64,000 bases of DNA from Stutzerimonas frequens (GCF_024448335.1 NZ_JAMOHM010000011.1:1-64000), one strand, 5' to 3'. Positions 1 through 9,426 are shown, numbered from the stretch's first letter. Numbers and translations: made by a program. Notes: generated by a model from the letters alone, not told the origin.

Positions 1-1031
1 AGATCATGGGCGTGGCGCAGCAGAACCATGATCACCGCAGCCACCGGCAATGCCAGCAACACGCCGGTGAACCCGAACAGCTGGCCGCCAGCGAGCACGG
101 CGAAGATCACCGCGACCGGATGCAGCCCGATGCGATCGCCTACCAGCAGCGGCGTCAGCAGCATGCCTTCGAGCATCTGCCCGACCGTGAACACGGCGGC
201 CACGCCCAGCAGCGGATAGGGCGCCAGGCCGAACTGGAACAGCACGGCCACCACGGCCGCACCAATGCCGACCACGAATCCCATGTAGGGAACGATGCTG
301 GCGAGCCCGGCCAACACGCCGATGAGCAGCCCCAGCTCCAGCCCCACCAGCATCAGGCCGGAAGCATAGATGACCGCCAGCGCCAGCATCACCAGCAGCT
401 GGCCACGCAGGAAAGCACCGATGACTTCATGGCATTCGCTCATCAGGCCAACGATCATCCCTTCACGCCGGCGCGGCAGCAAACTGCGCAACTTGCGCAT
501 GATCAGATCCCAGTCACGCAGCAGGTAGAAGCTGACCACCGGGATGAGCAGCAGATTGCCCAGCCATGCCAGCAGCGCCAGACTTGAAGCGGTGGCCTGG
601 CTTAGGATCACACCGAGCACATCGGTGGTGCTGCCCAGATGAGCGCTGAATGCGGCCTTGAGCTGATCCAGCCGCCAGAAGTTCTCTTCCAGCCCGAACT
701 GCGCCTGCGCCCAAGGCAGCGCCTGGTGCTGCAGCCAGTCGAGCGCCAGCGGAGCCAGCTGATACAACCGCATCAGCTGCTTACCCAGCATCGGCACCAG
801 CACCAGCAACATCAACAGCATCAACAGGCTGAAGAGGGTGAACACCGCGATCACGCCCCAGGTCCGCGACAGCCCCCAGCGCTCCAGTCGATCGACCAGC
901 GGATCACCCAGATAGGCCAGCAGGATGCCGATCAGAAACGGCGTGAGAATAGGCGTCAGCAGGTACACCAGCCAAGCACACAGCAACAGTGCCGCCAGCC
1001 AGAGCCAGCGGTTCGAATCATTCACGGACAT
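1..1031 (-). CDS. perM: AI-2E/PerM family membrane permease, C-terminus cut by window edge
   Basis: An open reading frame runs leftward from an ATG at 1031 and leaves the window without a stop after 343 codons. The translation (starts MSVNDSNRWLWLAALLLCAW) is strongly hydrophobic with several membrane segments and a long central loop. The pattern is that of the AI-2E transporter/PerM (UPF0118) family, whose members are usually about 350 residues, so only a short C-terminal tail is missing. It lies 47 bases downstream of the DUF2066 gene on the same strand, suggesting co-transcription. Transport substrate is not evident from the sequence; PerM in E. coli is only loosely characterised. Confidence 0.85.
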   Translation of the reverse strand, partial: MSVNDSNRWLWLAALLLCAWLVYLLTPILTPFLIGILLAYLGDPLVDRLERWGLSRTWGVIAVFTLFSLLMLLMLLVLVPMLGKQLMRLYQLAPLALDWLQHQALPWAQAQFGLEENFWRLDQLKAAFSAHLGSTTDVLGVILSQATASSLALLAWLGNLLLIPVVSFYLLRDWDLIMRKLRSLLPRRREGMIVGLMSECHEVIGAFLRGQLLVMLALAVIYASGLMLVGLELGLLIGVLAGLASIVPYMGFVVGIGAAVVAVLFQFGLAPYPLLGVAAVFTVGQMLEGMLLTPLLVGDRIGLHPVAVIFAVLAGGQLFGFTGVLLALPVAAVIMVLLRHAHD

Positions 1032-1078
1032 GCTCTTTGCCTTCCTTGCACATACTTGGCGCGCCGGACACGGCGGCA

Positions 1079-2131
1079 TCACCAGCGGAAACGCAGCACC
1101 GGGCCACTGTCGGCCGGCATGGTCGGCGCACCGACCGGCTCACTGGTGTCCCCCCGCTCTTGATTCATCGGCTGCTGCGCATCCAGCGGCGACTGATCGC
1201 CACTGACCTCCTGCAAGCGCGCCAGCGACAACTGCGCACGCAATTGTTCCGGACTGGCCTTGACGCGGTAGACCAGACGATCGCTCTCGACTCGCAGAAG
1301 CGTGCCGGCGAACGGCTCGAGCAGGCGCTCGAGTTCGGCGAAACGCGCCACGTCGGCACCCATGACCTCCAACGTGATCTCCGATGCGGCACCGGGCTCG
1401 ACCACATAGCGGGGCGCGAGATACTGACTGACCGCCAGCATCACCGCATCGGCAAGCATTGCCGGATTTTCGCCCTCGGCCTTGCCGGCGCGCTGCTGGC
1501 CATCGACCCATACCTTCCACTGGGCACTGTCCCCACTCGCATGCACGGCGAGCACCACATCGGCGTCGTAGCGCTCGGACGGCTCGCCAAGCAGCTCGGG
1601 ACGCGCCTCGGCCAGACTCTCAGGGGTCGCCAGCAATTGTTCCGACAGATCAGCCAGCGGCAGACGCAGCGGCAGGCCTCGGTGCTGCGCGGCGCGGCGA
1701 AGGATATCGGCACTGTCCTGGCCGTCTCCGACCAGTTGCGTGCCGTCCACGCTTTCATTCAGCCACCACGCCAGTACCGTCGGGCGATTCACTCCCCACA
1801 GAGCGACACCGGCACGCCGCAGGCTGCGTTCGGTGGTAGCCGGATCGAAATCGACGACGATGTGATCGCCTTCGTAGCCATACTTGCTGATCAGCTGCTG
1901 GGGGTCGGCACGCAGCGCGGCAACCGCCTCGCCCTTGACCACCTCGGCATCGCCGGTCAGGCGCAGCACCAGCGTATCGAAAGCCCGCTGCAGCGCCGCG
2001 GCGCGCTCCTCGGTCTGTTGACCGGAAACGGATTCGCGCACTTCATATAGGGTTCGAAGCGGCTCGGCATGGCCAGGCAGAGCCACCCCGAACGCGATGC
2101 ACAGGGCGAGTAAGCGGAAGATGAGGCGCAT
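1079..2131 (-). CDS. DUF2066 domain-containing exported protein
   Basis: A 350-residue protein with a clear N-terminal signal peptide (MRLIFRLLALCIAFGVALPGHA) followed by a soluble region beginning EPLRTLYEVRESV. The arrangement next to purM-purN on the opposite strand and upstream of perM is typical of pseudomonads, where this gene is annotated as DUF2066. It is probably periplasmic. No catalytic motif is recognised. The start at 2131 is chosen because it places the signal peptide at the N-terminus. Confidence 0.85.
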   Translation of the reverse strand: MRLIFRLLALCIAFGVALPGHAEPLRTLYEVRESVSGQQTEERAAALQRAFDTLVLRLTGDAEVVKGEAVAALRADPQQLISKYGYEGDHIVVDFDPATTERSLRRAGVALWGVNRPTVLAWWLNESVDGTQLVGDGQDSADILRRAAQHRGLPLRLPLADLSEQLLATPESLAEARPELLGEPSERYDADVVLAVHASGDSAQWKVWVDGQQRAGKAEGENPAMLADAVMLAVSQYLAPRYVVEPGAASEITLEVMGADVARFAELERLLEPFAGTLLRVESDRLVYRVKASPEQLRAQLSLARLQEVSGDQSPLDAQQPMNQERGDTSEPVGAPTMPADSGPVLRFRW

Positions 2132-2460
2132 GGTCGTTCTCGCAGACCACCAGAAGGCTGGCGGCGTGAAGGGGATATGGAGCGCTACACCTTAAACAGC
2201 CCGCCCCGAGGCGGCAACCGCCTGCCTCACAGTTGGCATGCAGGAATCACGACGCCAGCGCCGGCGACCGCCGGCGGGATGGCCGCTAAGCAGCAAGCCT
2301 GATAAAATCGCGCGCTTTCCGCAGACCGGTCCGACGCTTGTTCGAGCCCTGCAATCGGACACCAGGCAAACGCGGCGCCGAACAGGGCAAGCGTATTGCT
2401 GAGGCCGAACGCAGCGACTGACCGATCGCCACCCGCACTCCTTCCACAGGCCCGGATTCT
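2132..2460. other. Divergent intergenic region between DUF2066 gene and purM
   Basis: About 330 bases separate the divergent genes and contain no convincing coding sequence. It must hold promoters for both directions. A TGATAAAAT element at 2300-2308 could be a -10 box for purM, but no good -35 is visible at the right distance, so this is only a suggestion. I see no riboswitch-like structure or clear PurR-type operator. Confidence 0.4.
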
Positions 2461-3519
2461 ATGAGCAAGCAACCCTCCCTCAGCTACAAGGACGCAGGCG
2501 TCGATATCGATGCAGGCGAAGCGCTGGTCGAACGCATCAAGGGCGTGGCCAAACGCACCGCACGACCTGAGGTGATGGGTGGCCTGGGCGGCTTCGGCGC
2601 CCTGTGCGAAATCCCGGCGGGCTACAAGCAGCCGGTGCTGGTATCCGGCACCGACGGCGTCGGCACCAAGCTGCGTCTGGCGCTGAACCTGAACAAGCAC
2701 GACAGCATCGGCCAGGATCTGGTCGCCATGTGCGTCAATGATCTGGTCGTCTGTGGCGCCGAGCCGCTGTTCTTCCTCGACTACTACGCCACCGGCAAGC
2801 TCAACGTCGACGTGGCCGCCACCGTGGTCACCGGCATCGGCGCAGGTTGCGAATTGGCCGGCTGCTCCCTGGTCGGTGGCGAAACCGCCGAGATGCCGGG
2901 CATGTACGAAGGCGAGGACTACGATCTGGCCGGCTTCTGCGTCGGCGTGGTGGAGAAGAGCGAGATCATCGACGGTACCAAGGTGCAGACCGGCGATGCA
3001 CTGATTGCCCTGCCCTCTTCCGGCCCGCACTCCAACGGCTACTCGCTGATCCGCAAGATCATCGAGGTGGCCGGTGCCGACATCGAGAACATCCAGCTCG
3101 ACGGCAGGCCGCTCACCGAGCTGCTGATGGCGCCGACCCGCATCTATGTCAAACCGCTGCTCAAGCTGATCAAGGACACCGGCGCGGTCAAGGCCATGGC
3201 CCACATCACCGGTGGCGGCCTGCTCGACAACATCCCTCGTGTGCTGCCCGAAGGCGCCCAGGCGGTGATCGACGTTGCCAGCTGGTCCCGCCCGGCGGTG
3301 TTCGACTGGCTGCAGGAGAAAGGCAACGTCGACGAACACGAGATGCACCGCGTGCTCAACTGCGGCGTCGGCATGGTCATCTGCGTCGCCCAGGATCAGG
3401 TCGAATCCGCCCTGGCCAACCTGCGAGCATCCGGTGAAGCGCCCTGGGTCATCGGCCGGATCGACGCTGCAGCGCAAGGTGCGGAGCGCGTAGTGCTGAA
3501 CAACCTGAAACAGCACTGA
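2461..3519 (+). CDS. purM: Phosphoribosylformylglycinamidine cyclo-ligase (AIR synthetase)
   Basis: The 352-residue product catalyses ATP-dependent ring closure of FGAM to aminoimidazole ribonucleotide in cytosolic purine synthesis. The N-terminus [12 protein letters not shown], the [12 protein letters not shown] segment, the glycine-rich GGETAEMPG region and the [12 protein letters not shown] motif are diagnostic of PurM, and the length is normal. Its TGA stop overlaps the ATG of purN (TGATG at 3517-3521), so the two are translationally coupled. Confidence 0.98.
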   Translation: MSKQPSLSYKDAGVDIDAGEALVERIKGVAKRTARPEVMGGLGGFGALCEIPAGYKQPVLVSGTDGVGTKLRLALNLNKHDSIGQDLVAMCVNDLVVCGAEPLFFLDYYATGKLNVDVAATVVTGIGAGCELAGCSLVGGETAEMPGMYEGEDYDLAGFCVGVVEKSEIIDGTKVQTGDALIALPSSGPHSNGYSLIRKIIEVAGADIENIQLDGRPLTELLMAPTRIYVKPLLKLIKDTGAVKAMAHITGGGLLDNIPRVLPEGAQAVIDVASWSRPAVFDWLQEKGNVDEHEMHRVLNCGVGMVICVAQDQVESALANLRASGEAPWVIGRIDAAAQGAERVVLNNLKQH

Positions 3520-4166
3520 TGGCTGCAACCTGCAATGTGGTGGTGCTGATCTCCGGCTCCGGCAGCAACCTGCAGGCGCTGATCGATAGCCAGGCTGAGG
3601 GGAATCCGGCACGCATTTGCGCGGTGATCGCCAACCGCGCCGACGCCTTCGGCCTGATCCGCGCCCAGGGCGCGGGCATTCCCACCACCGTACTGGATCA
3701 CAAGGCGTTCGACGGCCGCGAGGCCTTCGATGCCTCGCTGATGCAGGCCATCGATGCCTATATGCCCGATCTGGTAGTACTGGCTGGCTTCATGCGTATC
3801 CTGACGCCCGCTTTCGTGCGTCACTACCAGGGCCGGCTGCTGAACATCCACCCTTCCCTGCTGCCGAAGTACAAGGGGCTCGACACCCATCGACGCGCCC
3901 TCGAGGCGGGAGACGCGGAGCACGGCTGCAGCGTCCACTTCGTTACCGAGGAGCTAGACGGTGGGCCGGTGGCGATCCAGGCGAGCCTGCCTGTTCAGCC
4001 GGGCGAGAGCATCGACGGGCTGACCCAACGGGTGCATGTCGCCGAACACCAGATCTACCCGCTGGCCGTGCGCTGGTTCGCCGAGGGGCGCTTGCGCCTC
4101 GCCGAACAAGGCGCGATGCTGGACGGCGCCATCCTGCCGGCTTCCGGCTATCAGATCAGAATCTAG
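3519..4166 (+). CDS. purN: Phosphoribosylglycinamide formyltransferase (10-formyl-THF dependent)
   Basis: A 215-residue GAR transformylase that moves a formyl group from 10-formyltetrahydrofolate to GAR, step three of purine synthesis. The GSGSN phosphate-binding loop near residue 13, the HPSLLPKYKG active-site segment and the downstream ELDGGP aspartate motif are all present. It overlaps the purM stop by one base and is followed after 8 bases by a DUF3108 gene, giving a compact purM-purN-DUF3108 unit. Confidence 0.98.
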   Translation: MAATCNVVVLISGSGSNLQALIDSQAEGNPARICAVIANRADAFGLIRAQGAGIPTTVLDHKAFDGREAFDASLMQAIDAYMPDLVVLAGFMRILTPAFVRHYQGRLLNIHPSLLPKYKGLDTHRRALEAGDAEHGCSVHFVTEELDGGPVAIQASLPVQPGESIDGLTQRVHVAEHQIYPLAVRWFAEGRLRLAEQGAMLDGAILPASGYQIRI

Positions 4167-4174
4167 GAGACACC

Positions 4175-4885
4175 ATGCGTCGCGCCTTGCTGCTCGCTCT
4201 TGCCGTACTGGCCCTTCCGGTCCAGGCCCTGGAGCTCAAGCCCTTCTCCGCCAGCTATACCGCCGACTGGAAACAAGTGCCGATGAGCGGCACCGCCCAG
4301 CGCAATCTGGAGCAACTTGACGACGGCAGCTGGCGCCTGGATTTCGAAGCCTCGATGCTGGTCGCCAGCTTCAACGAGCGCAGCACCTTTCGCACCGAGG
4401 GCGATACGTTTCTGCCGCAGAGCTATCGACTCAAGCGCAGCGGGCTGGGCAAGGGCAAGCGCGTGGAACACCGCTTCGACTGGGCCAACAAGCAGGTCGA
4501 GGGCAGTGACCGCGGTGACCCGGTGAAATTGCCGCTGCATCGCGGCCTGCTGGACAAGTCCACCTACCAGCTGGCATTGCAACATGAAGTGGCCGCCGGC
4601 AAGCAGAGCATGAGCTACCAGGTAGTCGACGGCGACGAGATCGAAACCTACGACTTCCGTGTACTCGGCGAGGAAAAGGTCAGCACCAAGGCCGGCCAGG
4701 TCGATGCGATCAAGGTCGAGCGCGTGCGTGACCCGACCCAGAGTAAGCGCGAAACCATCCTCTGGTTCGCCAAGGACTGGGACTACCTGCTGGTCCGCCT
4801 GCATCAGGTAGAGAAGGACGGCAAGGAATACCAGATCATGCTCGAAGAGGGCAGCGTTGGCGGCAAGACCGTCAAAGGCAACTGA
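4175..4885 (+). CDS. DUF3108 domain-containing periplasmic protein
   Basis: A 236-residue protein with a signal peptide (MRRALLLALAVLALPVQA) and a beta-rich mature part beginning LELKPFSASYTADWK. This is the DUF3108 pattern commonly found directly downstream of purN in pseudomonads. The ATG at 4175 is chosen because it follows a GGAG element (4166-4169) and begins the signal peptide. No enzymatic motif is seen; an envelope role is inferred only from export. Confidence 0.88.
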   Translation: MRRALLLALAVLALPVQALELKPFSASYTADWKQVPMSGTAQRNLEQLDDGSWRLDFEASMLVASFNERSTFRTEGDTFLPQSYRLKRSGLGKGKRVEHRFDWANKQVEGSDRGDPVKLPLHRGLLDKSTYQLALQHEVAAGKQSMSYQVVDGDEIETYDFRVLGEEKVSTKAGQVDAIKVERVRDPTQSKRETILWFAKDWDYLLVRLHQVEKDGKEYQIMLEEGSVGGKTVKGN

Positions 4886-4939
4886 TCCATCGCGGCGGCC
4901 ATCGATGCCGCCGCACCTCCCCTAGCTGCGAGTTCACCG

Positions 4940-5605
4940 ATGGCCCTTTCACGTTCCCTGCTGATCGCGCTGCTGCTGTCGCTGGCTGGCTGCCAAACCT
5001 TCTTTGCTGACCGGACCCCTTCGCGAGTGGCCACCGAGCGCCTGCAGGGCGAGGTACGACTGGTAGACGGCCAGTTGCAGTTCCAGACCTGCCAGGGACA
5101 GCGGACACTGACGCTGCTGGAGCAGAACAGCGGACTGGCGGAAGATGCCCAGGCGCTGATGGCCGGCCAGCCGGGCCACCTGTTCGCCGACCTGCGCGGC
5201 ACACTCCACCAGTCCAGGCCGGACGAAGTCGGGCAGTTTGCGCTGACCCGCGTCTACCGCCTGCAGCGCGAAGGCCACGGCTGCGGTGAGGAAAACTTCG
5301 AGCACCTGATCCTGCGTGCCAGTGGCCACGAGCCGGACTGGACCGTCAGCGTGACCGCTCGTGGCATGCTGCTCACCCGCCCCGGACAGTCACCGATTGC
5401 TCTGCCTTATCTGGAAGAGCAACTGCCCGGCGGCCAACTCAGCCTCACCAGCGAAGCCAACGCGCAGCGGCTGGATCTCTGGGTTGCCCCGCAGCGCTGT
5501 ATCGATAGCGCCAGCGGAGCCGTCAGCCACCTCAGCGCCGAGCTTCGCCTGGACGGCCAGACCCTGCGCGGCTGCGCCTATTACGGCGGCGGTCGCGACG
5601 ACTGA
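4940..5605 (+). CDS. Putative lipoprotein with HEPDW motif (COG3650-like)
   Basis: The 221-residue product begins with a lipoprotein signal, MALSRSLLIALLLSLAGC, with the lipobox cysteine at residue 18. Near residue 130 the segment ASGHEPDWTVSV resembles the G-x-E-P-x-W motif of uncharacterised COG3650-type lipoproteins, and two further cysteines near the C-terminus (RCID, RGCAYY) could form a disulfide. It follows the DUF3108 gene by 54 bases on the same strand. Function unknown; membrane attachment is the firmest statement. Confidence 0.75.
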   Translation: MALSRSLLIALLLSLAGCQTFFADRTPSRVATERLQGEVRLVDGQLQFQTCQGQRTLTLLEQNSGLAEDAQALMAGQPGHLFADLRGTLHQSRPDEVGQFALTRVYRLQREGHGCGEENFEHLILRASGHEPDWTVSVTARGMLLTRPGQSPIALPYLEEQLPGGQLSLTSEANAQRLDLWVAPQRCIDSASGAVSHLSAELRLDGQTLRGCAYYGGGRDD

Positions 5606-5655
5606 AATCACGAATGCGGGGCGTTCGCCGCGCTCATCCTGAAAGAACAGCACTC

Positions 5656-6852
5656 ATGAACAACGCCCTGAATCTGCTGCACCCCTACCCCTTCGAGAAA
5701 CTGCGTGCCCTGCTTGGCGGCGTCCAGCCGCCTGCGGACAAACATGCCATCGCGCTGTCGATCGGCGAGCCCAAGCACCGTTCACCGGATTTCGTAGCCC
5801 AGACGTTGGCGGACAACCTCGATCAGCTGGCGGTCTATCCGACCACCCTCGGCATCCCTGCGCTGCGCGAAGCCATCGCGCGCTGGTGCGAGGGGCGTTT
5901 CGGCCTGGCTGCCGAAGCGCTGGACCCGGCGCGCCACGTGCTGCCGGTGAACGGGACGCGCGAAGCACTGTTCGCCTTCACCCAGGCGGTGGTCGATCGC
6001 GATGCGGATGGACTGGTGGTCAGCCCCAACCCGTTCTACCAGATCTACGAAGGCGCGGCACTGCTGGCCGGGGCGACGCCACACTACCTGCCGTGCCTAG
6101 AGCAGAACGGCTTCAACCCCGATTTCGATGCCGTGCCGGCAGAAATCTGGCAGCGGTGCCAGATTCTCTTTCTCTGCTCGCCGGGCAATCCGACCGGTGC
6201 GCTGGTGCCGCTGGAAACCCTGAAGAAGCTGATCGCCCTGGCCGACGAGCATGACTTCGTCATTGCCGCCGACGAGTGCTACAGCGAGCTGTACTTCGAC
6301 GAAGCCAACCCGCCGGCCGGCCTGCTCAGCGCATGCGCCGCGCTGGGCCGCAACGACTACAAGCGCTGCGTGGTCTTCCACAGCCTGTCCAAGCGCTCGA
6401 ATCTGCCCGGACTGCGCTCGGGCTTCGTCGCCGGTGATGCCGAGATTCTCAAGGCGTTCCTGCTCTACCGCACCTATCACGGCTGCGCCATGCCGGTGCA
6501 GACCCAGCTCGCAAGCATCGCCGCCTGGAACGACGAAATACATGTGCGCGCCAATCGCGAGCTGTATCGGGCCAAGTTCGACGCCGTGCTGGACATCCTC
6601 GCGCCGGTGATGGACGTGCAACGTCCGGATGGCGGCTTCTACCTCTGGCCGCGCACACCGATCGACGATCAACAGTTCACTCGCGAGCTGTTCGCACGTG
6701 AGCACGTCACCGTGGTGCCCGGCTCCTACCTGTCCCGTGAAGTGAACGGCGCCTCCCCGGGCGCGAACCGGGTGCGCATGGCGCTGGTGGCGCCACTTGC
6801 CGAATGCATCGAGGCCGCCCAGCGCATCCGCCACTACATCGAAACGCTCTGA
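5656..6852 (+). CDS. dapC: Succinyldiaminopimelate transaminase
   Basis: A 398-residue fold-type I PLP aminotransferase that makes N-succinyl-LL-2,6-diaminopimelate precursors for lysine and peptidoglycan. The N-terminus MNNALNLLHPYPFEKLRALL is characteristic of DapC. The active-site lysine lies in SLSKRSNLPGLRSGF and the CSPGNPTGA segment is the standard class I/II aminotransferase signature. The next pathway gene, dapD, lies about 1.5 kb downstream, supporting the assignment over generic aspartate aminotransferases. Confidence 0.95.
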   Translation: MNNALNLLHPYPFEKLRALLGGVQPPADKHAIALSIGEPKHRSPDFVAQTLADNLDQLAVYPTTLGIPALREAIARWCEGRFGLAAEALDPARHVLPVNGTREALFAFTQAVVDRDADGLVVSPNPFYQIYEGAALLAGATPHYLPCLEQNGFNPDFDAVPAEIWQRCQILFLCSPGNPTGALVPLETLKKLIALADEHDFVIAADECYSELYFDEANPPAGLLSACAALGRNDYKRCVVFHSLSKRSNLPGLRSGFVAGDAEILKAFLLYRTYHGCAMPVQTQLASIAAWNDEIHVRANRELYRAKFDAVLDILAPVMDVQRPDGGFYLWPRTPIDDQQFTRELFAREHVTVVPGSYLSREVNGASPGANRVRMALVAPLAECIEAAQRIRHYIETL

Positions 6853-6859
6853 CAGCGCA

Positions 6860-6892
6860 CCGGGCGGTCCGGCCGCCCGGCTTCTCGATTTT
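6860..6892 (+). terminator. Rho-independent terminator after dapC
   Basis: Perfect 8-bp stem CCGGGCGG (6860-6867) / CCGCCCGG (6873-6880) with a five-base loop, followed by the T-rich stretch CTTCTCGATTTT. It sits 8 bases after the dapC stop and ends at the stop of the convergent small gene. Confidence 0.7.
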
Positions 6893-7053
6893 CAAGCCAC
6901 GCCAGGCGGGATCATATCCTTGCCGTAGTCGCGCAGTTTTTCCAGATTTTCCGGCTTCATGTGCTCGGGAATATCCGCCTTCGGATGCTCCTCATGCCGG
7001 TCAGAGTCCGCTGGCTCGCGCGCATGCTCGGTACGCTCGTTGTGATCATTCAT
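6892..7053 (-). CDS. Small hydrophilic conserved-type protein, 53 aa
   Basis: A short reading frame (MNDHNERTEHAREPADSDRH...) of 53 residues, very rich in His, Glu, Asp and Lys and ending DYGKDMIPPGVA. It is preceded by a strong AGGAGG ribosome binding site (7058-7063 on the complementary strand) at optimal spacing, which is the main reason to call it real. It is 14 bases downstream of the 81-residue gene on the same strand, so the two probably form an operon. No domain recognised; soluble and likely unstructured in its first half. Confidence 0.7.
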   Translation of the reverse strand: MNDHNERTEHAREPADSDRHEEHPKADIPEHMKPENLEKLRDYGKDMIPPGVA

Positions 7054-7067
7054 ACAACGCCTCCTGT

Positions 7068-7313
7068 TCAGATTGCGTGCTCTTCCCAGATCAGCTGACC
7101 CTCGTCGCTGACCTCTATAACCTTAGTCAAGGCGGCCTCGGCGATGGCGTCCGCTTCTGATGCTAGGTCGTAGCGACGACCGTCGGCGACCCTGAATACA
7201 CGCACGTCTTCATCGCTGTCGCGCCGTTTGATGGCGATCACTGCCTCGAATGCATCCTCGGCAGGCACGGCCGAAGAAATCGCCTCGAACTTCTCGAAAT
7301 GCTTGCGTGCCAT
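7068..7313 (-). CDS. Conserved hypothetical protein, 81 aa
   Basis: An 81-residue soluble protein beginning MARKHFEKFEAISSAVPAED and ending GQLIWEEHAI. AGGTGA upstream serves as ribosome binding site. The central part (RVFRVADGRRYDLASEADA) looks like a small beta-strand-containing domain, but no family is recognised. It is upstream gene of the 53-residue reading frame and divergent from the thioredoxin-like gene. Confidence 0.7.
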   Translation of the reverse strand: MARKHFEKFEAISSAVPAEDAFEAVIAIKRRDSDEDVRVFRVADGRRYDLASEADAIAEAALTKVIEVSDEGQLIWEEHAI

Positions 7314-7449
7314 TATTTGTCACCTCACCGTTGCGATTGTCATCAATGGACAACAGCACTCGCGTAAAAGGTCGAGAGCGCCGGCTGAACGACGCTGCTG
7401 CGGCAGGCTCGAACCTTTACGCGCAATCCGGAGGGCTGCCCACGTGGAA

Positions 7450-7773
7450 ATGACCGAACACTACGCGAATATTGAACCGAGCCGCGCCGAGGTGGACGCG
7501 CTGGAAGGCCCCGTGCTGCTGGAGTTCGGCACCGCCTGGTGTGGCCACTGCCGCGCCGCCCAGCCGCTGATTGGCAAGGCGCTGACCGACCGCTCGGGCA
7601 TCCGCCATCTGAAGATAGAAGACGGCCCGGGCCGGCCGCTCGGACGCTCATTCCGGGTCAAGTTGTGGCCTACGCTGATTCTGCTGGACAGAGGCCAGGA
7701 GCTGGGGCGCGTGGTGCGGCCTCAGGATGTGCAGGCGATCCAGCATGCCCTGGGCGCAACGGGACGAGACTGA
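7450..7773 (+). CDS. Thioredoxin-family protein
   Basis: A 107-residue thioredoxin-fold protein with the redox motif WCGHC (residues 31-35 region) preceded by LLEFGTA, and a later WPTLILLD segment containing the cis-proline. It probably catalyses thiol-disulfide exchange in the cytoplasm, as no signal peptide is seen. The ATG at 7450 is used; a GTG at 7444 sits nine bases after a GGAGG element (7430-7434) and may be the true start, adding two residues. Confidence 0.85.
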   Translation: MTEHYANIEPSRAEVDALEGPVLLEFGTAWCGHCRAAQPLIGKALTDRSGIRHLKIEDGPGRPLGRSFRVKLWPTLILLDRGQELGRVVRPQDVQAIQHALGATGRD

Positions 7774-7899
7774 GCTACGAACACTCAGGCGCCGCCCCGA
7801 GGACGATGCGGGCAACAAAGCCACGCTCCGCCTCCATCGGCAGACGAGGCGTGGCATAATCCGCCGTCCAGTTTTGCAGGAGTCTTGGAGAGTTGCCCT

Positions 7900-8271
7900 A
7901 TGTCCGAAGCTGATCAGCGGTTGCGCCTATACGGAATCAAAGCCTGTGACACCATGAAAAAGGCCCGTACCTGGCTCGACGAACATGGGCAGGACTACGA
8001 CTTCCACGACTACAAGAGCGCCGGCATCGACCGCGCCCATCTGGAAGCCTGGTGCAACGAACACGGCTGGCAGACCGTTCTCAACCGTGCCGGCACCACC
8101 TTCCGCAAGCTGGACGACGCTGCCAAGGCCGATCTTGACCAGGCCCGGGCCATCGAGCTGATGTTGGCCCAACCGTCGATGATCAAGCGCCCGGTACTCG
8201 ACTTGGGCGATAGAACCCTGATCGGCTTCAAGCCCGATCTTTACGCTGCCGCACTGGCAGCGCCGAACTGA
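7900..8271 (+). CDS. ArsC/Spx-family protein, YffB type
   Basis: A 123-residue ArsC-like thioredoxin-fold protein. The N-terminal LYGIKACDTMKKARTWLDEHG carries a single cysteine in the C-D-T-x-K-K-A context typical of YffB/ArsC-related proteins rather than true arsenate reductases, which need additional ligands. The start at 7900 follows a TGGAG element at 7886-7890. It lies directly upstream of dapD, a common arrangement in pseudomonads. Confidence 0.88.
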   Translation: MSEADQRLRLYGIKACDTMKKARTWLDEHGQDYDFHDYKSAGIDRAHLEAWCNEHGWQTVLNRAGTTFRKLDDAAKADLDQARAIELMLAQPSMIKRPVLDLGDRTLIGFKPDLYAAALAAPN

Positions 8272-8316
8272 CAGCAGCCCCGCCTCAAGGCGCGGCCATC
8301 GAAAAAGGATAATCCC

Positions 8317-9351
8317 ATGTCTGCAACGCTCTTCAGCCTCGCCTTTGGCGTCGGCACCCAGAACCGCCAGGGTGACTGGCTGGAAGTCTTCTACGCCCAG
8401 CCCCTGCTGCAGCCGGCCGGCGAACTGGTCGCTGCCATCGCCCCGCTGCTCGGCTACGCCGGTGGCAATCAGGCGATCGCCATCACCACCACCCAGGCGG
8501 CGCAGCTGGCCGACGCGCTGAAGCCGCTGGACTCCGCCCAGCATGCCCTGCTGACCCGTCTGGCAGAAAGCCAGCGCCCGCTGGTGGTTACCCTGCTGGC
8601 CGAAGACGCAGCCCTGACCTCGACGCCCGAGGCCTACCTCAAGCTGCACCTGATCTCCCATCGTCTGGTCAAGCCGCACGGCCTGAACCTGACCGGCATC
8701 TTCCCGCTGCTACCCAACGTCGCCTGGACCAACCAGGGCGCCGTGGATCTCGCCGAACTGGCCGAGCGCCAACTGGAAGCGCGGTTGAAGGGCGAGCTGC
8801 TGGAAGTCTTCTCGGTGGACAAGTTCCCGAAGATGACCGACTACGTGGTGCCGGCCGGCGTGCGCATCGCCGATACCGCGCGCGTGCGCCTCGGCGCCTA
8901 TGTGGGTGAAGGCACCACGGTGATGCACGAAGGCTTCATCAACTTCAATGCCGGTACCCAAGGCCCGGGCATGATCGAAGGCCGCGTCTCGGCCGGCGTG
9001 TTCGTCGGCAAGGGGTCGGACCTGGGCGGTGGTTGCTCGACCATGGGCACCCTGTCCGGCGGCGGCAACATCGTCATCTCGGTTGGCGAAGGCTGCCTGA
9101 TCGGTGCCAACGCCGGCATCGGCATTCCGCTGGGCGATCGCAACACCGTGGAATCCGGTCTGTACATCACCGCAGGCACCAAGGTCAGCCTGCTCGACGA
9201 GAACGATCAGCCGGTGAAAGTGGTCAAGGCTCGCGATCTGGCCGGGCAGAGCGACCTGTTGTTCCGCCGCAACTCGCAGACCGGCACCGTGGAATGCAAG
9301 ACCCACAAGTCGGCCATCGAGCTGAACGAGGCGCTGCACGCGCATAACTGA
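8317..9351 (+). CDS. dapD: 2,3,4,5-tetrahydropyridine-2,6-dicarboxylate N-succinyltransferase
   Basis: A 344-residue acyltransferase that succinylates tetrahydrodipicolinate in lysine/diaminopimelate synthesis. Its C-terminal half holds the left-handed beta-helix hexapeptide region (VRLGAYVGEGTTVMHEGFIN, GRVSAGVFVGKGSDLGGG, GCLIGANAGIGIPLGD). The length fits the longer Pseudomonas/actinobacterial-type DapD rather than the 274-residue E. coli enzyme. An AAAGGA element precedes the ATG. Confidence 0.97.
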   Translation: MSATLFSLAFGVGTQNRQGDWLEVFYAQPLLQPAGELVAAIAPLLGYAGGNQAIAITTTQAAQLADALKPLDSAQHALLTRLAESQRPLVVTLLAEDAALTSTPEAYLKLHLISHRLVKPHGLNLTGIFPLLPNVAWTNQGAVDLAELAERQLEARLKGELLEVFSVDKFPKMTDYVVPAGVRIADTARVRLGAYVGEGTTVMHEGFINFNAGTQGPGMIEGRVSAGVFVGKGSDLGGGCSTMGTLSGGGNIVISVGEGCLIGANAGIGIPLGDRNTVESGLYITAGTKVSLLDENDQPVKVVKARDLAGQSDLLFRRNSQTGTVECKTHKSAIELNEALHAHN

Positions 9352-9426
9352 CGCAGGAGCAGCGGCAAGCTGCGAGCCATGAGCGCCTGCCTTGCCGCAT
9401 CCCCTGCTGCACGAGGCTTGCCGCTT

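Noticed and set aside
989..2050. Long open frame antisense to the DUF2066 gene
   Set aside because: The DUF2066 frame has a signal peptide and conserved neighbourhood; the opposite frame is low-complexity and typical of GC-rich shadow frames.
2227..3612. Long minus-strand open frame across purM
   Set aside because: Overlaps an unmistakable purM gene and has no recognisable domain.
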